Origin: Desulfuromonas soudanensis
GTDB taxonomy: Bacteria; Desulfobacterota; Desulfuromonadia; Desulfuromonadales; WTL
Assembly (NCBI RefSeq): GCF_001278055.1
Contig: NZ_CP010802.1
Location: 3,038,001-3,102,000 of the forward strand
Direction of reading: 5' to 3'
Length of the DNA: 64,000 nt
The position numbers were made by a program, and so were the translations under genes. The notes below the pieces were generated by a model, which worked only from the letters and a program-made list of their open reading frames with translations, did not search any database and was not told the origin of the DNA. Within the stretch, counting starts at the first letter, position 1. Each line of letters opens with the position of its first letter. This document shows, piece after piece, positions 44,251 to 54,338 of this stretch.

Positions 44251-44256
44251 TCACTA

Positions 44257-44283
44257 ATTATCATTCACAAATAAAAATCGCAA
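44257..44283 (-). promoter_or_regulatory. candidate promoter for the structured leader
   Basis: TTGCGA (44278-44283) and GATAAT (44257-44262), 15 nt apart, or TAATTA two nucleotides further at 17 nt, lie in AT-rich sequence. A start near 44250 would begin the transcript at the first hairpin. Confidence 0.45.
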
Positions 44284-44306
44284 CTCTTTTTTCTTTTTTG
44301 CCGGAA

Positions 44307-46388
44307 TCATTCCCCCGGCTCCCCGATCCCCCCTCCGAACAGATCGACCTTCCCCAACCCGGAAAGGGCAAAACTCAAAAGATAGGAGCGATCCTCAATA
44401 CGGTCCCTGTAGGTCAGATAGATGCTCCAGCACTGGGACCTGAACTCCACTTCGGCGACGGATTCCAGAGACTTGCTGCCGGCGAAATCGTAGCGGTGCT
44501 GGTACTTGAAATAGAGGGGATTGAACCAGGCCATGTCGGCGGTGGCGGCCAGATATTCCAGTTCCCCTCGCCGGTACCGGTAATCGATGCCAAGAGCGTT
44601 TCCCGCCCCGTCCCGGACTTCCCCGGCCGCGCCGACGGCCGTCAACGCCCCCCCTTCGGGATCCAACCGCAAATCCAGGTCGAAAGAACTCCAGCGGGTC
44701 GGGCGGAGGATCAACTCAGTGCGCAAGGTCGAAAAGGGACTGTCCTCTTCCGGCGCATCGAGGCGCGTCTGTCGAATGTCGTACTCCTGGGAGAGGCGCA
44801 GATAGAGAAAATCATGGAAGGACGTCCCCCCTTCCTCGGTTTCGAGGCGGGCCGTGAGCCGATTGGTCAGCGCGTAACCGAGGACATTGCGCGGCGCAAT
44901 GGCATCCAACCGATCAAACTGGGGAAGGTGGCTCTGGTCGACGTTGGGAATGAAGGTGTAGAAGATTTCCGGCTCGACAAGGTGGCGGATGCTCCGGAGT
45001 TGTTTTCCTCCCGGAGCAAAAATTCGTGTCAGCCGCGTGGAAATGCGGGTGGAGAAATCGGCCAGTCCCTGCGCCTCGTACCCCGGGCCGTCGCTGGACG
45101 TCTGGTAGAGCCTCTGGCGGTAGCCAAACTCGGGGGCGATCTCGAGAAATCCGCCGGCCTCAAAGACCGCCCCCAGGGAGGGGCGCAGATTGAGGCGTTG
45201 GCCTTTGAGCCCTTCATGGCGCCAGAAGTTGGTGGTGGAGGACTCCAGGTCGGTAAAGAAGGGGGTCTCGGCCAGGCGGCGCCGCAACAGGTCGAAGCGG
45301 ACTTCGGGAAGCTGCTGCAGGGTAGCACCGTTACTCCCCACCAGATTCCGGGTGTACTTGAACTGCCCCCCCAGGTTGGCCCGGTCCCAATTGCGATTCA
45401 GGGCGACGACCGATTCCACCATGTCGCGGTTGTACTCCCCTGCCTCCTCGCCGAAATCGGCGAAATAGTCGGAACTGCTCACGTACTCCACGTCGCCGAT
45501 CAGGCGCAGACGGTCGCCCAGAGCCCCCAGATGTTGCCAGTCAAGGGCATAGCGATCGCCGGCATCCTTGATCCCGCTGATGTGATAGCCGTGCAGGACA
45601 CCGTCGTTTCCCTGACCGAAGATGTAGCGATACTCGGCCCCCTTGCCGACCCCGAGGTCGGATAGGTAATCGAGGTAGAAGGTGGCATCCATGTTGCGCC
45701 CGAGAACCTGATAGTAGCCGAGAGAGAGTTCGGTTCCCCGACGATCCGAATAACCGAAGCGCGGCATGAGAAAACCCGATTCCCGCTCGGCGGAGACGGG
45801 GTAGATCAGATAGGGGAGATAGAAAACGGGGAGGTCGTAGACGTAGAAGAGAACGTGCCTGGCCCGGGCATAGCCGCCAAGGGTGACATCGAGGCGTTTT
45901 GCTCCGAATTTCCATGAGGGGGTCGCTCCGTCGCAGGTCGTGAACGTCCCCTCCGATACCCGGTAGGTCTCGGCGTCGAAACGCTCGATTTCCCTGCCGA
46001 CCAGGTGGACGTTCTTTTCACGCATAAAGGCGCGCCCGTCCGTCAGCCGTCCGGCATCGGTATTGACATTGAGCCAGAGGGTTTCTCCGGTCAGATACCC
46101 CGCCGGTTCGGTGACCTCCACCTCACCACTGGCCAGCGCCTCGCCGGCCACCTCGTTCCACTGCACACGGTCGGCATGGAGGGTCAGGGAGCCCTTTTGC
46201 AACCGGACCTTGCCGACGGCCTGGTAGGTCCCGCTCCCCTGATCGAAGCTGAGTTGATCGGCTTCGAGGCTCACCGGCTCACCAGCGGCAAGCCCCGCTC
46301 CGCCATCGAGGGCCAGGGCCGTCCCCCCCCAGGGAAGAAAAAGTCCGACGACGACGATCTTCCAGGCGCTTATTCTCCGCCGTTTCAC
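44307..46388 (-). CDS. lptD: LPS-assembly protein LptD
   Basis: A 693-residue outer-membrane protein. A hydrophobic signal segment (about 9-25) is followed by an LptA-like N-terminal domain (about 30-160; EADQLSFDQGSGTYQAVGKV) and then the beta-barrel with many aromatic-rich strands and PYLIYPVSAERESGFLMPRF, a conserved barrel start. It ends with the aromatic strands of the barrel. It places LPS in the outer leaflet, with LptE. The GTG start at 46386-46388 overlaps the folC stop, with AGGAGGG upstream; a longer frame runs into folC. Confidence 0.93.
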   Translation of the reverse strand: MKRRRISAWKIVVVGLFLPWGGTALALDGGAGLAAGEPVSLEADQLSFDQGSGTYQAVGKVRLQKGSLTLHADRVQWNEVAGEALASGEVEVTEPAGYLTGETLWLNVNTDAGRLTDGRAFMREKNVHLVGREIERFDAETYRVSEGTFTTCDGATPSWKFGAKRLDVTLGGYARARHVLFYVYDLPVFYLPYLIYPVSAERESGFLMPRFGYSDRRGTELSLGYYQVLGRNMDATFYLDYLSDLGVGKGAEYRYIFGQGNDGVLHGYHISGIKDAGDRYALDWQHLGALGDRLRLIGDVEYVSSSDYFADFGEEAGEYNRDMVESVVALNRNWDRANLGGQFKYTRNLVGSNGATLQQLPEVRFDLLRRRLAETPFFTDLESSTTNFWRHEGLKGQRLNLRPSLGAVFEAGGFLEIAPEFGYRQRLYQTSSDGPGYEAQGLADFSTRISTRLTRIFAPGGKQLRSIRHLVEPEIFYTFIPNVDQSHLPQFDRLDAIAPRNVLGYALTNRLTARLETEEGGTSFHDFLYLRLSQEYDIRQTRLDAPEEDSPFSTLRTELILRPTRWSSFDLDLRLDPEGGALTAVGAAGEVRDGAGNALGIDYRYRRGELEYLAATADMAWFNPLYFKYQHRYDFAGSKSLESVAEVEFRSQCWSIYLTYRDRIEDRSYLLSFALSGLGKVDLFGGGIGEPGE

Positions 46389-47656
46389 CACCGGGCTCCC
46401 TCCTGTCCCATCAGATACTCCCGGGCTGCCGCCACCAGAAATAGGGAGCCGGCCACCAGGACAATTTCGCCCTGGCGGCAATCGGCCAGGGCGGCCGCCA
46501 GGGCACGCCCGGCTTGGTCAAAGATACGCACAGGAAGCCCGGCCGCGACGCCGCAAGCGGCCAGCTCGGCGGGGGGGACCGCTTCGTCCACCGGCGGACT
46601 GGTGCAGTAGAGAGCCGTGACCCGCGGGAGAAGGGGGGCAAGGATATCCTCGAAGCGCTTGTCCCCCTTGACACCCACCACCCAGCGCACGGCATCGGTC
46701 GGGACCGTGTCGAGGTAGTCGGCCAGAACCCGTGCGCCCCCGGCGTTATGGGCCCCATCGAGAAGAACTCTTCGCTCCCCCTGCCACCACTCGAGGCGAC
46801 CGGGCCAGCGCACCTGCCGGACCCCGTTGCGCAGGGCGGCTTCGTCCAGGAAGACCCCCTGCCGCCGCAGCTCCTGGGCAGCGGCAAGGGCCGTGGCGAG
46901 GTTGTCGTGCTGATGGACGCCGGGAAGGCCGGGAACCACGTCCTGAAGCTGCAGTCCGGCGGCGCGAAAGGAAAATCCCCCGGGGGACGACTCCACCCGA
47001 TAATCCCGATCATAGAGGAGAACGGGGGCTCGACGCTCCTCGGCCTGGCTGAGGAGAACCTGGAGAGCGCCGGGATCCTGTGGCCCGATGACCACGGGAA
47101 CCTCCGGTTTGATGATCCCGCCCTTCTCGGAGGCGATGGCCGCCAGATCAGGGCCGAGATGTTCCCCATGATCGAGACAGATCGGTGTAAGGATCGCCAG
47201 GACGGGAGTCACGGCATTGGTGGCGTCCAGGCGCCCCCCCATGCCGACTTCGAGAACGACGAAATCGACCTTCTGTTCGAAAAAATATTGCAGGGCAAGG
47301 GCGGTGGCGAATTCAAAGAAGGTGGCGGGGATCCCTTCGCTCCGGGCGCAAAGGTCCTCGGTGAGGCGGGCGATTTCCGGCTCGCTGATCGGGACACCGT
47401 CAACCCGGATACGTTCGGTGAAGGAATGAAGGTGGGGCGAGGTGTAAAGTCCGACCCGGTGACCACCCTGACGGAGAATCTCCGCCAGGCAGGCCGAAAC
47501 CGATCCCTTGCCGTTGCTCCCCCCCACGTGGACAATGGCGTACCCGGCTTCGGGATGGCCGAGCCGATCCAGCAACGCCCGGATATTCTCCAGCCCGAGT
47601 TTGATCCCGAACCGCTGGAGACCATAGAGGTAATCCAGACTTTGCTGGTAGTCCAC
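46385..47656 (-). CDS. folC: bifunctional folylpolyglutamate/dihydrofolate synthase
   Basis: A 423-residue Mur-ligase family enzyme: HVGGSNGKGSVSA is the ATP loop, with GLYTSPHLHSFTERIRV and EVGMGGRLDATN, and a C-terminal DGAHNAGGA segment. It adds glutamate to folates. GTG start 47654-47656 lies three nucleotides after accD. The accD-folC pair is a frequent bacterial arrangement. Confidence 0.95.
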   Translation of the reverse strand: MDYQQSLDYLYGLQRFGIKLGLENIRALLDRLGHPEAGYAIVHVGGSNGKGSVSACLAEILRQGGHRVGLYTSPHLHSFTERIRVDGVPISEPEIARLTEDLCARSEGIPATFFEFATALALQYFFEQKVDFVVLEVGMGGRLDATNAVTPVLAILTPICLDHGEHLGPDLAAIASEKGGIIKPEVPVVIGPQDPGALQVLLSQAEERRAPVLLYDRDYRVESSPGGFSFRAAGLQLQDVVPGLPGVHQHDNLATALAAAQELRRQGVFLDEAALRNGVRQVRWPGRLEWWQGERRVLLDGAHNAGGARVLADYLDTVPTDAVRWVVGVKGDKRFEDILAPLLPRVTALYCTSPPVDEAVPPAELAACGVAAGLPVRIFDQAGRALAAALADCRQGEIVLVAGSLFLVAAAREYLMGQEGARW

Positions 47657-47659
47657 GGG

Positions 47660-48511
47660 TCAGGCCTTGGTGAAAATCCGCAGGATCTGGGAGAGCCGCG
47701 CCTTCATTTCCTGACGTCGCACGATCATGTCGACCATGCCGTGCTCGAGCAGATACTCGGAGCGCTGAAAGCCGTCGGGAAGCTTCTGGCGGATGGTCTG
47801 CTCGATGACGCGGGGCCCTGCGAACCCGATCAGGGCGCGGGGTTCGGCCATGTTGATGTCGCCGAGCATGGCGAAACTGGCGGTCACGCCGCCGGTGGTC
47901 GGATCGGTGAGAACCGAGATGAAGGGAATCCCGGCCGCCTTGAGCTTGGCCAGAGCCGCGCAGGTTTTGGCCATCTGCATCAGAGAAAGGATACTCTCCT
48001 GCATGCGGGCCCCTCCGGAGGAGGAAAAGATAATGACCGGGCTCCGTTTTTCCAACCCTTTTTCGATGGCCCGGGTGATCTTCTCTCCGACGACGGACCC
48101 CATGCTTCCGCCCATAAAACTGAAGTCGAAGACAGAAACCACCACCGGCAGAGCCTCGATGGTTCCTTCGCCACAGACCACGGCATCGCCGCCGCCGCTC
48201 TTCTTCACGGCCGCCTTGATGCGGTCCTTGTACTTTTTGGAATCCTTGAAATCGAGGAAGTCGACGGACTCCATGGCGGCGTCCATCTCGACAAAGGAGC
48301 CGGAGTCGAGGACCAGATCGATCCTCTCCCGGGCGCTGATGCGAAAATGGTAATCGCATTTGGGACAAACGTTGAGATTGCGCTCGATCTCCTTGGTATA
48401 GATGATTTCATTGCAGTTTTTGCACTTGCTCCAGACCCCCTCGGGAATCTGAATCTTTTTTGTTTCATCCGGAGCCGCGATCGGCGCCTTCGATTTGGTG
48501 AACCAGGCCAT
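47660..48511 (-). CDS. accD: acetyl-CoA carboxylase carboxyltransferase subunit beta
   Basis: A 283-residue AccD with a zinc finger of four cysteines (30, 33, 49, 52; [20 protein letters not shown] region) and the carboxyltransferase crotonase-like fold with [18 protein letters not shown] and [14 protein letters not shown]. It works with AccA. ATG at 48511 fits the family length. It transfers carboxyl from biotin to acetyl-CoA for fatty-acid synthesis. Confidence 0.96.
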   Translation of the reverse strand: MAWFTKSKAPIAAPDETKKIQIPEGVWSKCKNCNEIIYTKEIERNLNVCPKCDYHFRISARERIDLVLDSGSFVEMDAAMESVDFLDFKDSKKYKDRIKAAVKKSGGGDAVVCGEGTIEALPVVVSVFDFSFMGGSMGSVVGEKITRAIEKGLEKRSPVIIFSSSGGARMQESILSLMQMAKTCAALAKLKAAGIPFISVLTDPTTGGVTASFAMLGDINMAEPRALIGFAGPRVIEQTIRQKLPDGFQRSEYLLEHGMVDMIVRRQEMKARLSQILRIFTKA

Positions 48512-48545
48512 GTCTCTACCTCGTCATTTTCAGGGGTGACTTGGG

Positions 48546-49310
48546 TCAGAAGGAAAAGAATTCCCCCCCTTGCAGGATCTGGAGGTGCGACACCTCCAGG
48601 TTGTTCAGTTCCTCCAGAATTTCATCGAGAAACTGCAGCTTCATGTGGAATACTTTAATCGGGACATCGTCCCGACCCAGCTTGGTCAGTTCTGTTTTCA
48701 GCATGGCCGGCGTCATATGGCCGCTGGCCACCGCCAGTTCGGCGCACCGATCGGGAAAAGAGGTTTCGACAAAGACCATCCTGAGCTGCGCCGAGGTGCG
48801 CCCCAGGGTCCAGATGTCCTCGGTGGTGGCGGTGTCTCCGCAGACGAGAACGGTACCGCACCGATCCGTCAGGGCGTAACCCACGGTATGGACCGGGTGG
48901 TTGGTTTGCGCCGAACGGACCCTTATTCCGCAAATCTCCACCTCCTTCCCCGGAGCCAGCGGCCGCAGATCCAGTGCCGGCACGCCGGCGGAGTGGATGC
49001 GGGTAAAATCTGGCCAGATCCGGTCGTTGAAGAGATGGGCATGCAAGGTGTCCAGCACCTGCGGCGGGGCCCAGACCCTCAACGAGGTGCGGCGCCGGGC
49101 AAACCCGTTGTCGACGAGAAAAGCCAGATCGACGACGTGATCGAGATGGGCGTGGGTTATCACCACATCGGTAACTCCGGCCTGCTCCTCGAGAGTCAGG
49201 ATCGAAGTCACGGTGCCGGCGTCAACAAGGAGCGATCCATTGACCAGGAGGCTGTTGGTGTGATGGCCGGGGATTGTCGACCCGTCGCTTCCCAGAACGC
49301 GAATATCCAT
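48546..49310 (-). CDS. metallo-beta-lactamase-fold hydrolase, class II cyclic-nucleotide phosphodiesterase-like
   Basis: A 254-residue protein. THAHLDHVVDL carries the zinc ligands of the metallo-beta-lactamase fold, and VCGDT, ETSF and GHMTPA are the further ligand regions. The layout, with GHHTNSLLV near the start and NHPVHTVGYAL, matches class II 3',5'-cyclic-nucleotide phosphodiesterases. It may hydrolyse cAMP, but substrate assignment is inference. It lies between accD and trpA. Confidence 0.78.
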   Translation of the reverse strand: MDIRVLGSDGSTIPGHHTNSLLVNGSLLVDAGTVTSILTLEEQAGVTDVVITHAHLDHVVDLAFLVDNGFARRRTSLRVWAPPQVLDTLHAHLFNDRIWPDFTRIHSAGVPALDLRPLAPGKEVEICGIRVRSAQTNHPVHTVGYALTDRCGTVLVCGDTATTEDIWTLGRTSAQLRMVFVETSFPDRCAELAVASGHMTPAMLKTELTKLGRDDVPIKVFHMKLQFLDEILEELNNLEVSHLQILQGGEFFSF

Positions 49311-49373
49311 CTCATCCCCTGTACGCCCGCGTCACATCCGGGGAAAATAAATGCTATTTCCGTGCCGCTCCGT

Positions 49374-50186
49374 CTAACAAAGCGACCGTCCTGCCCGCAT
49401 CCCGTCCTTGAGGGACCGGACAAAGGTCCCGACCTGGGACAGGAGGTCGGGGGAGGCGCCGTAGGCTGCGATCACCCTGACCAGGGCGCTGCCGACGACG
49501 ACGGCGTCGGAAAAACGCGCCACCGCTTCGGCGTCGGCGGGAGAGGAAATCCCGAAGCCGACGGCCACGGGGACCGAACTCTTCTCCCGCACCGCTCCGA
49601 CAGCCTTCTCGATGGCTGCGGCATCGACCTGCTGCGTACCGGTGACCCCGGTCATCGAAACATAGTACAGATAACCCTCGCCGGCCTCAGCCAGTCGGGC
49701 CATCCGTTCGGGCGGGGTGGTCGGTGCTAGAAGAGTGATCAGTCGCAGCCCTGCTTCCTGCAAAAAGCCGCTGATTTCGCCGGCCTCCTCGGGAGGAAGA
49801 TCGACCAGCAGCACTCCGTCGACGCCGGCCGCCGCGGCGTCCCGGGCAAAGCGCTGCGGCCCGTAGTGGAGAACAGGGTTGTAGTAGCCCATGAGCACCA
49901 CCGGGACGTTGGTGTGCTGACGCACCCGGGAGAGCATCTCAAGGATGGCCGGGAGGGTCGTTCCCGCCTCCAGGGCCCTTTCCGAGGAGGCCTGAATGGT
50001 CGGTCCGTCGGCCATCGGGTCGGAGAAGGGGAACCCGAGCTCGATGATGTCGGCGCCGGACTCGACCAGGGTATGAATGAGCTTCTCGGTCAGGGCAAGA
50101 GACGGATCTCCCGCGGTGATGAAGGGGATCAGAGCCGCATCCCCCTGAATTTTTAAACGTTCGAAGGTCGCCTCAATGCGTCCCAT
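49374..50186 (-). CDS. trpA: tryptophan synthase alpha chain
   Basis: A 270-residue TIM barrel: AALIPFITAGDPS, IELGFPFSDPMADGPTIQ with the catalytic Glu and Asp, and GYYNPVLHYG. It cleaves indole-glycerol phosphate and passes indole to the beta chain. It is separated from trpB by a helicase and a glycosylase gene, which breaks the usual trpB-trpA adjacency. Confidence 0.95.
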   Translation of the reverse strand: MGRIEATFERLKIQGDAALIPFITAGDPSLALTEKLIHTLVESGADIIELGFPFSDPMADGPTIQASSERALEAGTTLPAILEMLSRVRQHTNVPVVLMGYYNPVLHYGPQRFARDAAAAGVDGVLLVDLPPEEAGEISGFLQEAGLRLITLLAPTTPPERMARLAEAGEGYLYYVSMTGVTGTQQVDAAAIEKAVGAVREKSSVPVAVGFGISSPADAEAVARFSDAVVVGSALVRVIAAYGASPDLLSQVGTFVRSLKDGMRAGRSLC

Positions 50187-50241
50187 GGTCTACCTCTATT
50201 TCACTCAAATTCAGCCAGTTTAATCGAAGGCGCAGCCCTTT

Positions 50242-50922
50242 TCAACAGTTTTCTCCCGCCGCCAAATCCCTGACCTTCCGGAGGAGCTCGAGAAACATCT
50301 CCGGATTGATGCGGCCGGTTTGCACATTGTAGCGGCTGGTGTGATAACTGGCGACCACAATCGGGCCGACAGCGAATCGATGGACCGCACCGTGGGAAAA
50401 AGGGTAGTCGCTGAGGCGCTCGATGACCCCCCGATCCCGGAGGAGTCGCAGATAGCTGGTGTAGGCCCCCTGTCCGAGGAGAAGGACCACCTGCAACCGG
50501 GGAAGGGAGGCGAGCTCCTCCTCGAGAAAAGGCCGGCAATTGGCGAATTCTCCGGGGAGGGGGCGGTTTTCCGGCGGAACGCACTTGACGGCGTTGCTGA
50601 GGTAAAGATCGTGCAGCTGAAGGCCGTCGTCGAGGCCGGTGACCTCTCCCTGACTTGCAAATCCGGTGCGGTGCAGCAGGGGATACATGAAATCCCCCGC
50701 TCCGTCCCCGGTGAAGGGACGGCCGGTGCGGTTGGCGCCGTGGGCGCCGGGAGCCAGGCCGACCAGGCAGACCCGCGCCCGGTCATCGCCGAAACCCGGA
50801 ACCGGCCCGTTCCAGTAGTCCTGACGGGTAGAGCCTCGCCGCGGCGGCAGACTGTCCATATATCCGGCCAGGCGACCACACCTCCGGCACCCCTTGAGAC
50901 CGACGAGAGCGGCACCCAGCAT
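50242..50922 (-). CDS. uracil-DNA glycosylase family 5 (UDGb-type)
   Basis: A 226-residue Fe-S glycosylase. Motif A is GLAPGAHGANRTG at 55-67, motif B SYHTSRYNVQTGR at 192-204, both typical of family 5 (UDGb). Four Cys (12, 15, 114, 129) fit the [4Fe-4S] ligands. It removes uracil and other deaminated bases from DNA. The start at ATG 50920-50922 has a GAGAG site; a longer frame has no ribosome site. Its placement inside the trp region is unusual. Confidence 0.9.
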   Translation of the reverse strand: MLGAALVGLKGCRRCGRLAGYMDSLPPRRGSTRQDYWNGPVPGFGDDRARVCLVGLAPGAHGANRTGRPFTGDGAGDFMYPLLHRTGFASQGEVTGLDDGLQLHDLYLSNAVKCVPPENRPLPGEFANCRPFLEEELASLPRLQVVLLLGQGAYTSYLRLLRDRGVIERLSDYPFSHGAVHRFAVGPIVVASYHTSRYNVQTGRINPEMFLELLRKVRDLAAGENC

Positions 50923-51078
50923 CCTAGATCTCTCCTTTGCGCCCCGGCAAGGGCGTCTTTTTGCACCCTGTTCGAACGCCTTTTCGAGCGATTGAAACGG
51001 CTTACGGATCTCAAGCGACCTCGAATCGGCCCTCGAACATCCTGGTTTTCCCTTCGGCCCCAAGGGTCCGACAGGCGC

Positions 51079-52329
51079 CTAGGGCTTGCGCCGGGGGGGA
51101 CCGCGCCGCGCAGCAGGCTTCCTGGCGCCGGCACCGAACTTCTCGGGGATCGGCGCCCTCTTCCGTGGCGGGCTGCGCTTGTAGTCCCAGCAGAAATCGT
51201 CGTCTTCGGGAAAGGCGCTGGGAATTTTCTGGCCGATGTATTCCTCGATGTCGGGGAGATGGAAGACCAGGTCCTCGTCCGCGAAACTGATCGCTTTCCC
51301 CAGGGCTCCGGCCCGGGCGGTGCGGCCGATGCGATGGACGTAATCCTCGGCATCCTGCGGGAGGTCGTAATTGATGACATGGGTGACCCCGTCGATGTGG
51401 ATCCCCCGGGAGGCGACGTCGGTGGCCACCAGGAAGGTCAGGTGCCCTTCCTTGAAATCGGTGAGGATCCGCATCCGCTTGTTCTGGGGGATGTCGCCGG
51501 AGATCACCGCCGCCTTGAAATCGTTGGCCTGGAGGCGCTCGGCGAGGTGCTCGGCTTCCCGCTTGGTGTTGACGAAGACCAGGACCCGCTCCGCTCCCGG
51601 ATCTTTCTTGAGGAGCCCGAGCAGCAGGGGGAACTTTTCCCGGCGTCCGGCATGGTAGAGGATCTGCTCCACCCGCTCGGCCGTCACCTGCTGGGGTTCG
51701 ATACTCACCTTCTCGGCCAGGTTCATGAACTCGTAGGCGAGCTCCATGACCCGGTGGGAGAGGGTGGCGGAGAAGAGCATGGTCTGGCGCTTCTCCACCG
51801 GCGGAAGTTTGCGCAGAATGAAGCGCAGATCCTTGATGAACCCCATGTCGAACATGCGGTCGGCCTCGTCGATGACCAGCGCCTCGACGCTGTCAAAGGA
51901 GAAGACCTTCTGCCGGGCATAATCGATGAGACGGCCGGGGGTGGCGACGATGACGTCCACTCCGGACCTGAGGGCCTGACGCTGCTTGTCATAATCCATG
52001 CCGCCGAAAATGGCCTGAACCTTGAAGGGGCAAAAGGCACCGAGAATCTTGGCGTCCTCGACAATCTGCACCACCAGTTCCCGGGTCGGCGCCATCACCA
52101 GGGCCCGGGGGTTGTTGCTGGTCTCGCGGGGATTGGCCAGCATCCGGGTGAAGAGTGAGAGGAGGAAGGCGGCCGTCTTGCCCGTTCCCGTCTGGGCCTG
52201 GGCGGCGACGTCCTTCCCCAGGAGTGCCAGAGGAATCGATTCCTCCTGGACGGGGGTCAGATCGACGAACCCGGCCTTTTCGATCCCCTTGAGGACCGAT
52301 TCGGGGAAGTTCAGTTCGGTGAATTTCAT
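51079..52329 (-). CDS. DEAD-box RNA helicase, RhlE/RhlB-like
   Basis: A 416-residue helicase: Q motif FVDLTPVQEESIP, Walker A AQTGTGKT at 45-52, PTREL, the DEAD box in VIDEADRMFDMGF, SATL, and HRIGRTARAG. The C-terminal tail (last 40 residues) is Lys/Arg/Pro rich and probably binds RNA. It lies between trpB and the UDG gene. A long hairpin precedes its start, so it may be transcribed with the trp genes or separately. Confidence 0.93.
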   Translation of the reverse strand: MKFTELNFPESVLKGIEKAGFVDLTPVQEESIPLALLGKDVAAQAQTGTGKTAAFLLSLFTRMLANPRETSNNPRALVMAPTRELVVQIVEDAKILGAFCPFKVQAIFGGMDYDKQRQALRSGVDVIVATPGRLIDYARQKVFSFDSVEALVIDEADRMFDMGFIKDLRFILRKLPPVEKRQTMLFSATLSHRVMELAYEFMNLAEKVSIEPQQVTAERVEQILYHAGRREKFPLLLGLLKKDPGAERVLVFVNTKREAEHLAERLQANDFKAAVISGDIPQNKRMRILTDFKEGHLTFLVATDVASRGIHIDGVTHVINYDLPQDAEDYVHRIGRTARAGALGKAISFADEDLVFHLPDIEEYIGQKIPSAFPEDDDFCWDYKRSPPRKRAPIPEKFGAGARKPAARRGPPRRKP

Positions 52330-52355
52330 GAGTTTCCTTCGGAAAATGGGTTTCA

Positions 52356-52388
52356 GGGCGCGGTATCCGGCCTGCGGATTCCGCGCCC
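52356..52388. repeat. long hairpin between trpB and the helicase gene
   Basis: Arms GGGCGCGG (52356-52363) and CCGCGCCC (52381-52388) enclose a second stem ATCCG/CGGAT with a 5-nt loop. No T-run follows on the minus strand, so simple termination is doubtful. Confidence 0.55.
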
Positions 52389-52394
52389 CGTTCT

Positions 52395-53588
52395 TTAAAG
52401 CTCCACCCCCATGGCCTCGGCGACGGTATGGATGTCCTTGTCGCCGCGCCCTGAAAGACAGACGGCAATCAGGGTTTCCCTGGGGAGTGCGGGGGCAATC
52501 TTCATCACATGGGCTATGGCGTGGGAACTCTCCAGCGCCGGGATAATCCCCTCCATTTCGGTAAGGGCCATAAACGCCCGGAGGGCCTCGTCGTCGGTGA
52601 CGCTGACGTACTCGGCCCGGCCGATATCGTGCAGATGAGCGTGTTCTGGGCCGACGCCGGGGTAGTCGAGACCGGCGGAGATGGAATGGGCATGTTCGAT
52701 CTGCCCCTGCTCGTCCTGGAGCAGGAACGTCTTGTTGCCATGCAACACCCCGATCTGCCCGGCGCCGATGCTGGCGGCGTGTTTGCCGGTGTCGATTCCG
52801 AGACCCGCCGCCTCGACCCCGACGAGGCGCACTTCGGGATCCTGAACGAAGGGGTGAAAGAGCCCCATGGCGTTGGATCCGCCGCCGATGCAGGCCACGG
52901 CCAGATCGGGAAGGCGGCCTTCGGCGGCCAGGATCTGCTCCCGCGTTTCACGGCCGATAATCGCCTGGAAATCCCTGACCAGCATCGGATAGGGATGGGG
53001 ACCGGCGACGGTGCCGATCACATAAAAAGTGTCCCGGACATGGGTGACCCAGTGCCGCAGGGCGTCATTCATGGCGTCCTTGAGCGTTGCCGTCCCGCTC
53101 GTCACGCCGTGGACCTTGGCGCCGAGAAGCTTCATGCGAAAGACGTTGATGGACTGACGGCGGATGTCCTCGGTCCCCATGAAAATCTCGCATTCCATCC
53201 CGAAGAGTGCGGCCACCGTCGCCGTGGCCACACCGTGCTGGCCTGCCCCGGTTTCAGCGATGACCCGCCGTTTCCCCATCCGCCGGGCAAGGAGAATCTG
53301 GCCGACGGTGTTGTTGATCTTGTGGGCGCCGGTATGGTTGAGATCCTCCCGCTTGAGGTAGATTTTCGCCCCGCCGAGATGCTCGGTCAGGCGACGGGCA
53401 AAATAGAGGGGACTCGGGCGGCCGACATAGTTCTTCAGGTAGTCGTCGAGTTCCTCGAAAAAACCCGGATCGGACAGGGCCGCCCTGTAGGCCTCCTCGA
53501 GTTCGATAAGGGCCGGCATCAGCGTCTCGGCCACATAGCGGCCGCCAAAGAGACCGAAATGGCCGCGGGCGTCGGGAAAATCGTACAT
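52395..53588 (-). CDS. trpB: tryptophan synthase beta chain
   Basis: A 397-residue PLP enzyme of the classical TrpB1 type. HTGAHKINN holds the PLP lysine, EDLNHTGA the conserved segment; GGGSNAMG binds the phosphate; and [16 protein letters not shown] is the communication region. It converts indole and serine to tryptophan. It follows trpF and precedes the helicase. A second beta-type gene lies in the same operon. Confidence 0.96.
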   Translation of the reverse strand: MYDFPDARGHFGLFGGRYVAETLMPALIELEEAYRAALSDPGFFEELDDYLKNYVGRPSPLYFARRLTEHLGGAKIYLKREDLNHTGAHKINNTVGQILLARRMGKRRVIAETGAGQHGVATATVAALFGMECEIFMGTEDIRRQSINVFRMKLLGAKVHGVTSGTATLKDAMNDALRHWVTHVRDTFYVIGTVAGPHPYPMLVRDFQAIIGRETREQILAAEGRLPDLAVACIGGGSNAMGLFHPFVQDPEVRLVGVEAAGLGIDTGKHAASIGAGQIGVLHGNKTFLLQDEQGQIEHAHSISAGLDYPGVGPEHAHLHDIGRAEYVSVTDDEALRAFMALTEMEGIIPALESSHAIAHVMKIAPALPRETLIAVCLSGRGDKDIHTVAEAMGVEL

Positions 53589-53651
53589 CGGTTGGGTTTC
53601 CTTCTGCTAAGTCGCAGGAATCAACGCCCGGCGCCTTGTCCGGGAGGAGAG

Positions 53652-54290
53652 TCAGGGGTTTGCTGGAATGTTCCAGTTCTCTGCATTTTGAGCGGCGAGG
53701 ATAAAGGCCGCAACCTTCTGCGGATCTTTTTTGCCCGGAGCCGCCTCGACGCCGCTGGAAACGTCGACGCCGTAGGGGGAGACGGTTCGCACCGCCTCGG
53801 CGACGTTTTCCGGAGTCAGCCCTCCGGCAAGGATGACCGGGCGCTGCCGGGCGACGAGACGGGCAAGCTCCCAGTTGAATGTCTTTCCGCTGCCGCCGTA
53901 ATTCCCCGCCACCCAGGTGTCGAGGAGCAGGGCCGAAACCGGGAAGGCTTCATGACCGGCAAGGCTCGCCTCGTCGCGGACGCGCAGCGCCTTGATGACC
54001 CGCCGCGGCGCGAAGTCGCAGTCTGCCGGTCCCTCATCGCCGTGGAGCTGGACGACATCGAGGGCGCATTCCTCGGCGATCTCCCTGATGCGCCCCGGCT
54101 CCTCGTTGACGAACAGACCGACGGTGGTGACCAGGGGAGGGAGCCTGGCAATGATGTCCCGGGCCCTGGCCGCCGTCAGGCAGCGCGGACTTTTGTCATA
54201 AAAGACAAATCCCAACGCATCCGCCCCGCACGCGCAGGCGTGCAGGGCGTCTTCGACGTTGGTCATACCGCAGATCTTGACCCGAATCAT
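53652..54290 (-). CDS. trpF: phosphoribosylanthranilate isomerase
   Basis: A 212-residue barrel with VKICGMTNVEDA at the N-terminus (catalytic Cys), VQLHGDEGP, LAGGLTPENVAEAV and YGVDVSSGVEAAPGKKD at the end. It isomerises phosphoribosylanthranilate. Spacing to trpB2 is 48 nt and to trpB 63 nt. The length is slightly above the usual 200 or so. Confidence 0.95.
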   Translation of the reverse strand: MIRVKICGMTNVEDALHACACGADALGFVFYDKSPRCLTAARARDIIARLPPLVTTVGLFVNEEPGRIREIAEECALDVVQLHGDEGPADCDFAPRRVIKALRVRDEASLAGHEAFPVSALLLDTWVAGNYGGSGKTFNWELARLVARQRPVILAGGLTPENVAEAVRTVSPYGVDVSSGVEAAPGKKDPQKVAAFILAAQNAENWNIPANP

Positions 54291-54338
54291 CCGGACAAAC
54301 CCCCTTGGCGCTTACGGCCGGCGCCGGCCATGGGACGA

